A stretch of 64,000 bases of DNA, taken from NCBI GenBank assembly GCA_044360075.1, contig JBIKLA010000006.1, positions 70,578 through 134,577 of the forward strand, given 5' to 3'. The position numbers and the translations under genes were made by a program. Under the pieces are notes generated by a model that was not told the DNA's origin, did no database searches, and worked only from the letters and a program-made list of their open reading frames with translations. Numbering within the stretch: position 1 is the stretch's first letter; every line of letters begins with the position of its first letter. The DNA is from OMII01 sp947467385 (GTDB taxonomy: Bacteria; Bdellovibrionota_C; UBA2361; OMII01). This document shows, in pieces, positions 23,720 through 32,860 of the stretch.

Positions 23720-26700
23720 ATGACTAAACAACGTCTTCAAACGAGTGGGCTTCTAGCCATATGTATAGTGTTTATGGTGTATCCCCTCGCGCATGTGCTG
23801 TTGCGCGCGTTTTTTGCGGACGGCGCCCCGTCGCTCGCCTTTTTCCGCGTGATGGCCGACACGGAGTTCTACCGCGAGGTGATCTTTAACAGCCTCAACC
23901 TGGCGATAATCGTCACCCTGCTCACCTCTGCACTCGGCTATCCCCTTGCGTTTGTCCTGGCGCGCTACAAGCTGCCGGCGAGCGGCTTAATCCATTCGGC
24001 ACTGCTTCTTCCGCTCGTAGTGCCTCCCTTCGTCGGCGTTTTGGGGGTGCGCCAACTCTTTAGCAGGTTCGGCACCGTAAATGTGATTCTGATGGACCTG
24101 GGCATCGTCGAGAGCCCCGTGGACTGGCTGGGCGGAGGGGGCGTTGTTGGTATTATCGCGCTCCAGACGCTTCACCTCGTGCCGATCCTATACCTGAGCC
24201 TGCGCGCCTCCCTTCAGAACACCCACATCACGCTTGAGGAGGCGGCTCTCATGAGCGGGGCGAGCAGACTCGCCGTTGTGCGCAAGATCATCCTTCCACT
24301 GTCCCTCCCCGGCTGGTTCGCGGGCGCCACCCTGGTCTTCATCGGGAGCTTCACAGACCTCGGGACGCCGCTCATCTTCGAGTACCGCAAAACGATCTCG
24401 GTGCAGATCTACAATATGCTCACCGACCTCAACGAGAACCCCGTCGGCTACTCGTTCGTTGTCTTCACCTGCGTCCTCAGCGTGTCACTCTTTCTTCTCT
24501 CCAAGGTTTCGCTCCTGAGGGGCAGCTTCGCCTCCACTGGCCGGGGGATTGAGCAGCAGCTAGCGCGGCCCCTCTCTGCGTCGGCGCGGGCCGTAATCCT
24601 CTCAGCCCTCGCCCTCTACCTTGCACTAGCGCTGCTGCCGCAAGCATCGCTTGTTCTTCTTTCGCTCTCCGGCGACTGGTTCATGACAGCCCTTCCATCC
24701 GCATGGACACTGCATCACTTCCGCGAGGTGCTCAACCATCCGATCACCGCGCACAGCCTCATTACGAGCCTGTGGCTCAGCCTCGTTGCAAGCGCGCTGA
24801 CAGTCGTAGTCGGATTTCTAATGGCCTCTATCGTCGTACGCGGGCGGGGCCCCATGCGCACAATTATGGAGGCCTTCTCGATCATCCCGCTGGCCGTGCC
24901 AGGCATCGTGTTTGCCTTCGGGTACGCCGGCGGATTCGCCGGCACGCCGCTCGATAACCGCATTAATCCCTTTCCCCTTCTCATCGCCGCTTACATGATA
25001 CGGCGCCTGCCTGCGATGGTGCGCTCCGCGTCGGCAGGCCTGGAGGAGGCGAGCAGGTCGCTTGAGGAAGCGGGGCTTATGGTTGGCGCCTCGCCATTCG
25101 CCGTGACCCGCCACATCGTCTTTCCCCTTATCGGGCGGCACATCCTCGTGGGCGCGCTCCTGACCTTCGCGTACTCGATGATCGAGGTGAGCGACGGCCT
25201 TCTGCTTGCGCTAGAGGAGCGCTTCTACCCGGTCTCAAAGGCGATATATGCCCTAATGGGGCGGCCGGATGGCATGGAGCTCGCGGCGGCGCTAGGCGTC
25301 ATCGTTATGCTCATCATGATGGCCTGCTTCTATGGCACCGAGCTCATCTCTCGGCGAGGCGCAGCGCGGCGTACCGCAGCGGCCCTGGCGACCCTCCTTT
25401 TGCTTTTTCCTGCCGCAGCACGCGCCGATGAGGACGAGGTTGTGATAGTGAGCTCGCACTGGGAGGGGATGAAGCGCGAGTTCGAGTGGGCCTTCACCAA
25501 CCACTACCGCGAGCGCACCGGCCGCACCGTGGCGATTCGCTGGCTCGACCTTGGGGGCTCGTCGGATATCGTGAAATACCTCAAGGGGCAATTTAAGCGA
25601 GATCCCAAAGACGTTGGCGTAGACCTCATGTTCAGCGGGGGCCCGGACATCTTCCTGGACCTGAAGGAGAGCGGCATGCTTGCCCCCGCGACGGTCGATG
25701 CGGGCATCCTTACGCATATCCCTCAGTCAATCTCAGGCGTCCCGCTCTACGACCCGGACCATTATTGGTTTTCTGCAGCATTGAGCACCTTCGGTATCGT
25801 CTACAACAAGGTGGCGATCGAGAGGCTCAAGCTACCAACGCCAACAGCCTGGGCGGATCTCGCCAAGGCCGAATACTTCGGCAAGGTCGGCGCCGGCGAT
25901 CCGCGCAAGAGTGGCAGCATGCATGCCATGTATGAGGTGATCCTGCAGGGTTACGGCTGGGAAGCCGGCTGGAAGCTCCTGCAGCACATAGCCTCGAATG
26001 TGAGAAACTTTTCCGGCGGCGCGAGCCAGGTAGGAAAGGAGGTCGCGGCGGCAGAGATTATCGTAGGGATTGCGATAGACACCTACGGCGCGGACGTAAT
26101 TCGACGCTTCGGCGCTGACCGTATTGGGTTCGTTGTTCCGCAGGACTACCCGGCGATTAACGGCGACGGAATCGGAATCATTCGCAACGCGCCCCACCCA
26201 CAGCTCGCGAGCTCTTTCATAGAGTTCGTGCTCTCGGAGGCGGGACAGAAGCTCTTTTATGCCAAACGTGGAGAGCCCGGAGGGCCGCGCAAGTACGAGC
26301 TCGGGAAGCTTCCTGTTTTGCCGAGCCTCTACGGGACCATCGCTCCTTCAACGGTAGTGAATCTCAATCCTTTTACGATGCCCAACGTGCTTCTCTACCG
26401 CGCGGACGTGGCTGCGAAGCGCTGGAACCTGGTTAACGACCTCTTCGGGGCCTTCATTATGGACTCGCATGACACCCTCGTGCAGCGGGCAGCCCTCTCG
26501 CCAGCAGGATCCCCCGCTACCTTCGGGATTCCGGTATCCGAGTCGGAGGCAGCGCGGCTCCTCGAAAAGGGGGCGTGGGGAGCGGATGCTACAGCTCGCA
26601 GCGAGAAGCTTCGGGAGTGGGGCTCTGTAGCGCGCGCGGGGTCCCGCTCGGCCCTTAGCCGCCTGGCGTGGCTACCCTCGACACTACTGGCATGTCTGCT

Positions 26701-26746
26701 ATGCCTGGCCGTCCTGAGGCGGCTCTTTCGCCTTTCGTTTCGGTAG
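23720..26746 (+). CDS. Fused ABC permease and substrate-binding protein (ferric type)
   Basis: This single 1008-residue frame contains two complete FbpB-type permease halves and a binding protein. Permease half 1 has the EAA loop EEAALMSGASRLAVVRKI near 172-193; half 2 has EEAGLMVGASPFAVTRHI near 450. A signal-like helix at ~552-569 (ATLLLLFPAAARADEDE) leads into an AfuA/FbpA-like periplasmic domain from ~570 (VVIVSSHWEGMKREFEWAF). The domain includes a GDGIGIIRNAPHPQLASSF segment, and the protein ends in a transmembrane helix after ~977. The start is ATG 23720; a TTG at 23645 is upstream. No stop or frameshift interrupts the frame. The partner ATPase is at 22122-23189. Confidence 0.9.
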   Translation: MTKQRLQTSGLLAICIVFMVYPLAHVLLRAFFADGAPSLAFFRVMADTEFYREVIFNSLNLAIIVTLLTSALGYPLAFVLARYKLPASGLIHSALLLPLVVPPFVGVLGVRQLFSRFGTVNVILMDLGIVESPVDWLGGGGVVGIIALQTLHLVPILYLSLRASLQNTHITLEEAALMSGASRLAVVRKIILPLSLPGWFAGATLVFIGSFTDLGTPLIFEYRKTISVQIYNMLTDLNENPVGYSFVVFTCVLSVSLFLLSKVSLLRGSFASTGRGIEQQLARPLSASARAVILSALALYLALALLPQASLVLLSLSGDWFMTALPSAWTLHHFREVLNHPITAHSLITSLWLSLVASALTVVVGFLMASIVVRGRGPMRTIMEAFSIIPLAVPGIVFAFGYAGGFAGTPLDNRINPFPLLIAAYMIRRLPAMVRSASAGLEEASRSLEEAGLMVGASPFAVTRHIVFPLIGRHILVGALLTFAYSMIEVSDGLLLALEERFYPVSKAIYALMGRPDGMELAAALGVIVMLIMMACFYGTELISRRGAARRTAAALATLLLLFPAAARADEDEVVIVSSHWEGMKREFEWAFTNHYRERTGRTVAIRWLDLGGSSDIVKYLKGQFKRDPKDVGVDLMFSGGPDIFLDLKESGMLAPATVDAGILTHIPQSISGVPLYDPDHYWFSAALSTFGIVYNKVAIERLKLPTPTAWADLAKAEYFGKVGAGDPRKSGSMHAMYEVILQGYGWEAGWKLLQHIASNVRNFSGGASQVGKEVAAAEIIVGIAIDTYGADVIRRFGADRIGFVVPQDYPAINGDGIGIIRNAPHPQLASSFIEFVLSEAGQKLFYAKRGEPGGPRKYELGKLPVLPSLYGTIAPSTVVNLNPFTMPNVLLYRADVAAKRWNLVNDLFGAFIMDSHDTLVQRAALSPAGSPATFGIPVSESEAARLLEKGAWGADATARSEKLREWGSVARAGSRSALSRLAWLPSTLLACLLCLAVLRRLFRLSFR

Positions 26747-26812
26747 TCGAGAAACTTCCTGTTTACACTTCCGAACTCTATCTCCGTCTAGTCACTTTTT
26801 AGCGGAGCTCAC

Positions 26813-27538
26813 ATGAACTCGGTCAACTCCATCACCGGCTGCCTCGCACAAAAGTCGCTCGTGCTCGACGATGCAAGCTCGGATCCTGGAAGCCCGGCGC
26901 TCGTCGTAGGTTTTGGGCAGGGCACCTTTGACGCTGAGGGTAGTGAGCAACCCGGTCCGTATTTTTCGCGCACAATCCACTGGCCAGGAGGGGCGAGTGG
27001 GGTCACGATAGGGCGTGGGTATGACATGGGTAGCAGGACCCAGGCGCAGGTTGTGCGCGAGCTGATAAGCGCGGGGATGGATACCTGTGATGCGCAACGG
27101 CTATCTCAGGCGGCGGGGCTGCGGGGACAGGGCGCGCAGTTGTTTTTTCGTCGCGAACGCCAGAATTCACCACTCATGCCGCTCGGTGTTCAGAAGGCGC
27201 TGTTCGAGGTCGTCACCACCGCTGAAACGGTAGCGGACATACAGCGAATATTTAAGAAGCCCGACGTAGCGGCGAAGTACGGCGAGGTTTCGTGGGCAAG
27301 CCTGCCAACGCCCGTTCAGGAGATCGTGTTCGACTTGCGCTATCGTGGCGATTACACCCCGCGCACCCGAGAGCTCATTCAGCCACTGCTCGTCGCGGGA
27401 GACACGGCGGGGCTACAGAAGGTAATGCTCGACACAGATCTGTGGAGGGGGTTCAACGTGCCCGAGGGGCGAATAAGGGCCCGAACCGAAATGGCACAGC
27501 GCCTAGAGGTCAACACCGATGCCGAGCGACTCCCGTAG
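26813..27538 (+). CDS. Pesticin/T4-lysozyme-like protein
   Basis: This 241-residue protein carries the arrangement seen in pesticin C-terminal and related lysozyme-fold domains: a glutamate in TFDAEGSEQPG (E42), then GVTIGRGYDMG with T65 and D71, the E-T-D catalytic triad pattern. Long helices and a C-terminal basic region follow. This implies muramidase activity on peptidoglycan. No signal peptide is seen, so export would need another route or the protein stays inside. ATG 26813 has a GCGGAG Shine-Dalgarno. The substrate is an inference. Confidence 0.72.
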   Translation: MNSVNSITGCLAQKSLVLDDASSDPGSPALVVGFGQGTFDAEGSEQPGPYFSRTIHWPGGASGVTIGRGYDMGSRTQAQVVRELISAGMDTCDAQRLSQAAGLRGQGAQLFFRRERQNSPLMPLGVQKALFEVVTTAETVADIQRIFKKPDVAAKYGEVSWASLPTPVQEIVFDLRYRGDYTPRTRELIQPLLVAGDTAGLQKVMLDTDLWRGFNVPEGRIRARTEMAQRLEVNTDAERLP

Positions 27539-27730
27539 GGCGCGCTCAAGCTCCTTGTGCTTTTTAATATCCTTGAGGCGCGAGTTGAAGAGTGACCAGA
27601 AGAGCGGCTGCGGCAGCCGCTCGCGATCTTTAGCCAGTCGCAGCACGGTGTCCTTGAGGTTTTCAATGTCGCGGGCCGTAGCAGACCGCTCAGGGACATC
27701 GATTGGCCCTTCATCATCGTGATCCGTCAT
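27503..27730 (-). CDS. Hypothetical hydrophilic protein (75 residues)
   Basis: This is a small charged helical protein (RDIENLKDTVLRLAKDRERL then NSRLKDIKKHKELERAL). It overlaps the end of the lysozyme-like gene by 36 bp on the opposite strand. ATG 27730 is preceded by AAGGGG at about 13 bases. Composition and a plausible start favour a real gene, but no family is recognised. Confidence 0.45.
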   Translation of the reverse strand: MTDHDDEGPIDVPERSATARDIENLKDTVLRLAKDRERLPQPLFWSLFNSRLKDIKKHKELERALRESLGIGVDL

Positions 27731-27808
27731 CCTTCGATTGTAGCCCCTTCAGGCCTAACGGTCGAGGATAAAATCCTCCGCAGCGAGTGAGCCTAGGAGC
27801 AGCTTTTG

Positions 27809-28885
27809 CTATCCGACAGCGCGCATCGGCTGAGGCTCTCCTCGCCACCGCCTGTAGTCGTTCAGAATCTTGACGGCATACCGCATAACCTCTCCCGGAA
27901 TTCGGCGCTTGCCCATCCCCGCCATCTGGACATGCCCAGGGCCCCAGTTGTAGGCAACGAGCGTCATTACCTTATCACCGTTGTAACCCGCCTCAAGCTC
28001 CTTGAGGTACGCAATTCCCAGCTTAAGGTTCTGCTCGCTGTCGTGGAGCTGAAGCCTCTGTATGCTGTGCTTTCCTGCTAGCCACTTTCCGGTAGCGGGC
28101 ATTATTTGCATAAGGCCGCGCGCTCCCACGTGCGAGCGCGCCATCGTATTGAACATGCTTTCAGACTTAATTACCGCTGCAACAAAAAGCGGATCGTAGC
28201 CCTGCGCCTCGCTCTCACGAACGATGCGTGCCGCAAGCTGCTTTGGGTCGCCACCCTTCGGCGCGTAATACTTAATGATTCCCTCAACACGAAGCGTCAT
28301 GGCCCCGGCGCGCCGTTTGGCGCCAAGCTCACCCAGCCGAGACGACTCAGCGCGAGATGCCTCCTGTTTCGGCGACTCCGCCCAGAGAACGGTGCGCTGA
28401 AGAGCCGCTTGCTCAGGCTGCGGCGCGCCGAAGCGCTCAGGGACGTACTCATAAACCGACCGATCGAAGGTCGCGTTTGAGTAATGCGCCGCCACCTCCT
28501 TGGCCTGTGATAGAAGTGAGGCCCGGGAGCCGGCAGCTGCTTGCGCCGCGTAAGGATCGTGTGAAAGAGGCTCATGATACAGGGGCGTGGAGCTGGCATA
28601 GGCTGCGGCACCGGCGAAGGCGATCACAGCGCACAGGTAGCCAAGCCGGTTATTGGACCTGCTGCGTGGCCCGGCGTGGGTGGGCTCAACGATGTCATCG
28701 TTTGCGGGGGTGCGTGGTGTCGCCCTCAGCGCAGCCCCGGAGACGCTCAGGATGCGCCCGGTTGGCGCTACTGCCAACTGGCCCTCGGGGGGGCGGTTAC
28801 CGAACTGGGTCAATATAATCTGTTCCACGCATCCCCATATCCGGCTAAGACGGGAAGTCGCTTCAAACGAACTTTGCAACACCAC
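27809..28885 (-). CDS. Membrane-anchored lytic transglycosylase (SLT domain)
   Basis: The C-terminal half is a soluble-lytic-transglycosylase domain: VAAVIKSESMFN with the catalytic glutamate near residue 240, GARGLMQIMPATGKWL and AYNWGPGHV. It would cleave peptidoglycan glycan strands, producing 1,6-anhydromuropeptides. A transmembrane helix at ~80-98 (LGYLCAVIAFAGAAAYA) puts the enzyme in the periplasm. The start is uncertain: GTG 28885 sits directly after AGAGG, and later GTG/TTG codons before the membrane helix are equally possible. It lies close to the lysozyme-like gene. Confidence 0.85.
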   Translation of the reverse strand: MVLQSSFEATSRLSRIWGCVEQIILTQFGNRPPEGQLAVAPTGRILSVSGAALRATPRTPANDDIVEPTHAGPRSRSNNRLGYLCAVIAFAGAAAYASSTPLYHEPLSHDPYAAQAAAGSRASLLSQAKEVAAHYSNATFDRSVYEYVPERFGAPQPEQAALQRTVLWAESPKQEASRAESSRLGELGAKRRAGAMTLRVEGIIKYYAPKGGDPKQLAARIVRESEAQGYDPLFVAAVIKSESMFNTMARSHVGARGLMQIMPATGKWLAGKHSIQRLQLHDSEQNLKLGIAYLKELEAGYNGDKVMTLVAYNWGPGHVQMAGMGKRRIPGEVMRYAVKILNDYRRWRGEPQPMRAVG

Positions 28886-28923
28886 CTCTAACCAATTGAA
28901 CTCAGGTTGGTTGGTGAAATATT

Positions 28924-31851
28924 CTACCCAAGGAGGGCCCGGAGTTCGGTCGGTGAGAGCCCCACCTCACTGCGCTCCCCTATGGCGTCCTGAGAGAGCG
29001 CCCGTTTGCGCGCTTGAAGCGCAAGGATCCGCTCCTCCACGGTATCCCGAGCAACGAGCCGGTGGACTATCACGGGGTTCTCCTGGCCAATGCGATAGGC
29101 TCGGTCGGCTGCTTGGTCCTCAGCCGCTGGGTTCCACCACGGGTCAACGATGTAGACATGGTCGGCCGCTGTGAGTGTAAGCCCAAGGCCCCCAGCCTTG
29201 AGGCTCAGCAGCATCAGGTCTGGCCCATCGGACCGCTGGAACGACTCTACGATATCACCGCGCCCCTCGGTCGAGCCATCTATGCGCACAAAGCTTAAGC
29301 CCTCCTCGCGGAGCCTCGGTTCGATGAGGTCAAGCAGCGAAGTCCACTGCGAAAAGACCAAAGAGCGGTGGCCCTGATCGCGCGAATTCCTGAGCGACTC
29401 AAGCAGCAGCTCCACCTTGCTTGACCGCGAATCGGTGAGGCCGGGCACAAGCGCGCAGTGACAACACGCCTGCCGAAGCCGCAGCAGGGCTTCCAGCACC
29501 GAGAGCGCGTTGGCCCCGCCATCGGCATATCGGTCAGCCTGCGCGCGCGCACCGGCCAGGACTGAGCCGTACACTGCACGCTCCGCCTCGCTGAGCTCGC
29601 ACTCCAGGACCACCTCGGTCTTTGGCGGAAGCTCGGTGGCAACATCCCTCTTGAGGCGCCGCAGCACAAATGGAGACACGCGGCGCTTCAGCTCCCGCGC
29701 CCTCTCGGTGCTGCCTGCCACAATGGGAGCGGCGAACTCACGCTCAAATTCGGCGCGCGATCCCAGCAGTCCGGGCTGGAGGAAGTGAAACTGGCTCCAC
29801 AGGTCACTCAATGAGTTCTCGATCGGCGTACCACTGAGGCTGATGCGAAAGCTGCTCTTAAGCCGAAAAGCTGCCCGAGCTACCTGGCTGTCGGGATTGC
29901 GGATCGTTTGAGACTCGTCGAGTATCACCGCGTCCCACTCAAGGCTGCTCAGTGTCTCAATGTCGAGCCTCATGATGGCGTACGACGTGAGGATGACATC
30001 GGCGCCATCGCCGAGGCTGCGGCTAGGCCCGTGATAGAGGGAGGTCGATAGGCCTGGCCTAAACCGAGAGACCTGCTCACGCCAGCTTGAAAGCACCGAA
30101 GTCGGCGCCACAATCAGCGTGCGAGGCCGCACAACGCACAGTGCCTGGAGGGTCTTTCCAAGACCCATGTCGTCTGCCAAGAGCCCGCACAGCTCATGCT
30201 CCCGAAGAAACGAAAGCCATGCCACGCCCCGCTCCTGGTAGCCGCGCAGCGTTGCCGTGAGCCCCTCGGGCAGGATCGCTAACGGAAGCTGCTCGACCTG
30301 TGCAAGTCCCCGCATGAGCCGCTCAAAGTAAGGAGGCGCCTCACCGCCAAGACTCTCGTGGATGGCCTGTACGTCAGCTAGAAGCCTCTGCATCGGCCGA
30401 ACCGCCCCCGACCCATCTGCTTTGGCTGCCAGGATGCGCTCAAGAATATCGCGGTGCTCAGCCATCCAGCCAGCCGGAAGGGTTCCCCACCGGCCAGACT
30501 CACGGTCAGCACCCTCGACCTGCACAAACGGCTGTCCCGCGCGCAGGGCTGCGAGGGCCTGCGATAGCGGCACCCGCGCCCCACTCTGCCCAACAAACTC
30601 AATAGTAGCCTCGCGACCGTCTCCAGCGAGCACCGGCTTGAGCTCGTGCGTCGGGGAAAAGAGGCGGGCCGCGTCCCCACTCACCTCCCACGACTGCAGC
30701 TGACCGGCGAAGCGCGCCGCCGAGGCACCAGAAAACACCTTTGCCTCATTAAGCCGAAGCATGAGGCGCCCGTTGAGCTCGCGCTCAAGCCGGGACTCCT
30801 CAAGTGAGTCCCGCACCGGAATTTCGCGCTGTGAGCTCAGGCGAAGCTGCCCCGCCCGCACCTCGGCGATAGGCGGGTCACCGTAGACAAGATGGGGAAT
30901 AACGGTCAGCTGCTCGCCAGCCTCGTCTGAGACCGTCTCAATTACGATACGAGGCTTAATCGTCCGTGCGCGCGGAAATTTTCGGCTGTCGAACCGCACC
31001 TGGGCCTTGGCCTGAAGGGCAGGAATGAGGCGTGACGCGAGCGCCACCCCCTCCGACTCCGGGTACGCCGTGCCCTTTCCCGACAGGAGCTGCACCTCGT
31101 CATGAGAGAGGGCGCTATCCTCAACTGAGTACAGCACCTGGTCGCGCAGCGCCGCCCCGTTTCCGAACACCTCGCCTGTTCCAACCGGAAACTCCCTCCG
31201 AACACGGTACCCTTGAGCATCGTCCTCAACGACGACGATCGGCACGAGCGCTTCTGCAGCCACAGTCACCGGCGAGCCGTCCAATTCAACAAAATGCACC
31301 CGCGACAGCGCGCGCAGAAGCATCCCCAGATTCCGCGGAGGCAGAACACCCTCCTTCGCCCCCACGAGCACATGGTCGAGAAGCCTTTCATCCTCCGAAA
31401 CCGCTGCTGACACCCCCTGCCTCTTGAGGCCCTCAAGGGCGACAGCCAGGGCTCCCCGAACCGGGACTATGCGATCTCCTATCCGCAGCTCGCGCGCGAA
31501 GCTAAGGCGCCCCTCTTCCCGCTTAAACGTATGAACCACCCTCGCGCTGGATCCGAGCGCCGGTCGCTTGGCATCCCGGCCAACCTTGCCCTGCCGAACG
31601 GCAAGGATGGCCGCAATCACATGCCGGCACGGGTCCTCATCGGAGCCACAATCGCACTGCCAGGCCTCATTGGACTCGGAGAGCGTAACAGTGACCGTCT
31701 TGTCCCGCGCCCCCTGGAGCATGCGAAAGAGCCGATCGTCAGAGTGTGGCGCGGGCAGCTCGTGAATCTCGGCGTTGCGCGCCAGCTCCACACCCGCCGA
31801 CCAGGTGGCGGGCGACGCCAACTCGCGCACGGTCGCAAAGAGCCGCTCCAT
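28924..31851 (-). CDS. SNF2-family ATPase with SWIM zinc finger
   Basis: This 975-residue HepA/RapA-type ATPase has an N-terminal SWIM zinc finger: C66 and C68 in WQCDCGS, then C75 and H77 in DPCRHV (CxCx6CxH). The SNF2 core has LADDMGLGKTLQALCVV, VILDESQTIRNP, SLSGTPIENSLSDLW and the C-terminal lobe with LMLLSLKAGGLGLTLTAADHV and DRAYRIGQENPV. Such proteins remodel protein-DNA complexes or release stalled RNA polymerase. ATG 31851 follows a GTG at 31857 that overlaps the dus stop codon (TAGTG), so the genes are coupled. It differs from the HARP-type ATPase at 19237. Confidence 0.93.
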   Translation of the reverse strand: MERLFATVRELASPATWSAGVELARNAEIHELPAPHSDDRLFRMLQGARDKTVTVTLSESNEAWQCDCGSDEDPCRHVIAAILAVRQGKVGRDAKRPALGSSARVVHTFKREEGRLSFARELRIGDRIVPVRGALAVALEGLKRQGVSAAVSEDERLLDHVLVGAKEGVLPPRNLGMLLRALSRVHFVELDGSPVTVAAEALVPIVVVEDDAQGYRVRREFPVGTGEVFGNGAALRDQVLYSVEDSALSHDEVQLLSGKGTAYPESEGVALASRLIPALQAKAQVRFDSRKFPRARTIKPRIVIETVSDEAGEQLTVIPHLVYGDPPIAEVRAGQLRLSSQREIPVRDSLEESRLERELNGRLMLRLNEAKVFSGASAARFAGQLQSWEVSGDAARLFSPTHELKPVLAGDGREATIEFVGQSGARVPLSQALAALRAGQPFVQVEGADRESGRWGTLPAGWMAEHRDILERILAAKADGSGAVRPMQRLLADVQAIHESLGGEAPPYFERLMRGLAQVEQLPLAILPEGLTATLRGYQERGVAWLSFLREHELCGLLADDMGLGKTLQALCVVRPRTLIVAPTSVLSSWREQVSRFRPGLSTSLYHGPSRSLGDGADVILTSYAIMRLDIETLSSLEWDAVILDESQTIRNPDSQVARAAFRLKSSFRISLSGTPIENSLSDLWSQFHFLQPGLLGSRAEFEREFAAPIVAGSTERARELKRRVSPFVLRRLKRDVATELPPKTEVVLECELSEAERAVYGSVLAGARAQADRYADGGANALSVLEALLRLRQACCHCALVPGLTDSRSSKVELLLESLRNSRDQGHRSLVFSQWTSLLDLIEPRLREEGLSFVRIDGSTEGRGDIVESFQRSDGPDLMLLSLKAGGLGLTLTAADHVYIVDPWWNPAAEDQAADRAYRIGQENPVIVHRLVARDTVEERILALQARKRALSQDAIGERSEVGLSPTELRALLG

Positions 31852-31856
31852 AGCCA

Positions 31857-32858
31857 CTATGCCGCAAGGCGGGCTGTTCCCGCTGACGGCTCCTGGGTGC
31901 GAATGGCAGCCACCAACTCAGCGCTTGAGAGCGAACACTTGACGCGGTCGAACCACGGAACGGCGCGCCGCTTGTGCGCGTAGTTGAGCCACTGCTTCAT
32001 GCGGGCGGTCGTGCGCCGGTCAGCCTCCTGTGCGGTGCGGGACTCGCGCGCCAGCGCCTCGACCACCCCGAGCCAGGTAAGCCCTGCGCCCTCGCTCAGC
32101 CCGATCGCTTCGATTCCAAGATAGCGCGCACACTCGGAAACCAGGGTCAGGCTTGAGAGCGCCCCCCTGCCCAGCATGAAATGGCGGGCACCGCTCTGCT
32201 CCTCGCAGCGCTTGAGGTCATCCAGGTTCCAGATCTCGCCGTTCGCAACAACCGGGATTGAGAGGTTGCGGCGAACGGCACCGATTGGCTCCCAGTAGGC
32301 GGGTGGCGTATAGCCCTGCATGCGGGTTCGCCCGTGGATTGTAATCCACGACGCTCCACCGCGAGCGGCGCGCTCCGCATTCACGATAACAGCCGATGGA
32401 TCGTCCCAGCCCAGCCGAAGCTTTGCCGAAACCGGCAGGTGGCTGGGCACGGCCGAGCGCACAGCGCCCACGATCTTCTCGATCCTTTCCGGGTACTTGA
32501 GGAGCGTTGCGCCGCCGTCGTGCCGGTTAACCGTGGGGGCTGGGCAGCCGAAGTTAAGGTCGATACCTGCAGCACCAGCCTCAATCGCTCGCTCGGCCGA
32601 GCGAGCCATGACTTCCGGATCCCCGCCGAGAAGCTGCAGCTGGACCGCCGCGCCACTCGCAGTGCGGCAGCTGTCGCAAAGCTCCGGCATTGAACGCCTA
32701 AAGACATGCAGCGGCGGGACGATTCCCGAGATGCGCAGGAACTCAGTGACGCAATACGAGAACGGCATGATGCCGCTGAGGATGCGCCGCATGAGGTGGT
32801 CTGTCACCCCGTCCATCGGGGCGAGCACGAGCGCGGGCTTTTCCGCCTCGATAAACAT
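31857..32858 (-). CDS. tRNA-dihydrouridine synthase (DusC-like)
   Basis: This 333-residue FMN enzyme reduces specific uridines in tRNA. It shows LAPMDGVTDHLMRRI, DLNFGCPAPTVNRHDGGATLL (catalytic cysteine in NFGCP), SAKLRLGW, ITIHGRTRMQGY and ANGEIW, typical of the Dus family. The GGATLLK segment resembles DusC, which modifies U16. It overlaps the start of the downstream SNF2/SWIM gene by one base and lies 2 bp after a lipoprotein gene, making a three-gene minus-strand operon. Confidence 0.92.
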   Translation of the reverse strand: MFIEAEKPALVLAPMDGVTDHLMRRILSGIMPFSYCVTEFLRISGIVPPLHVFRRSMPELCDSCRTASGAAVQLQLLGGDPEVMARSAERAIEAGAAGIDLNFGCPAPTVNRHDGGATLLKYPERIEKIVGAVRSAVPSHLPVSAKLRLGWDDPSAVIVNAERAARGGASWITIHGRTRMQGYTPPAYWEPIGAVRRNLSIPVVANGEIWNLDDLKRCEEQSGARHFMLGRGALSSLTLVSECARYLGIEAIGLSEGAGLTWLGVVEALARESRTAQEADRRTTARMKQWLNYAHKRRAVPWFDRVKCSLSSAELVAAIRTQEPSAGTARLAA

Positions 32859-32860
32859 CG

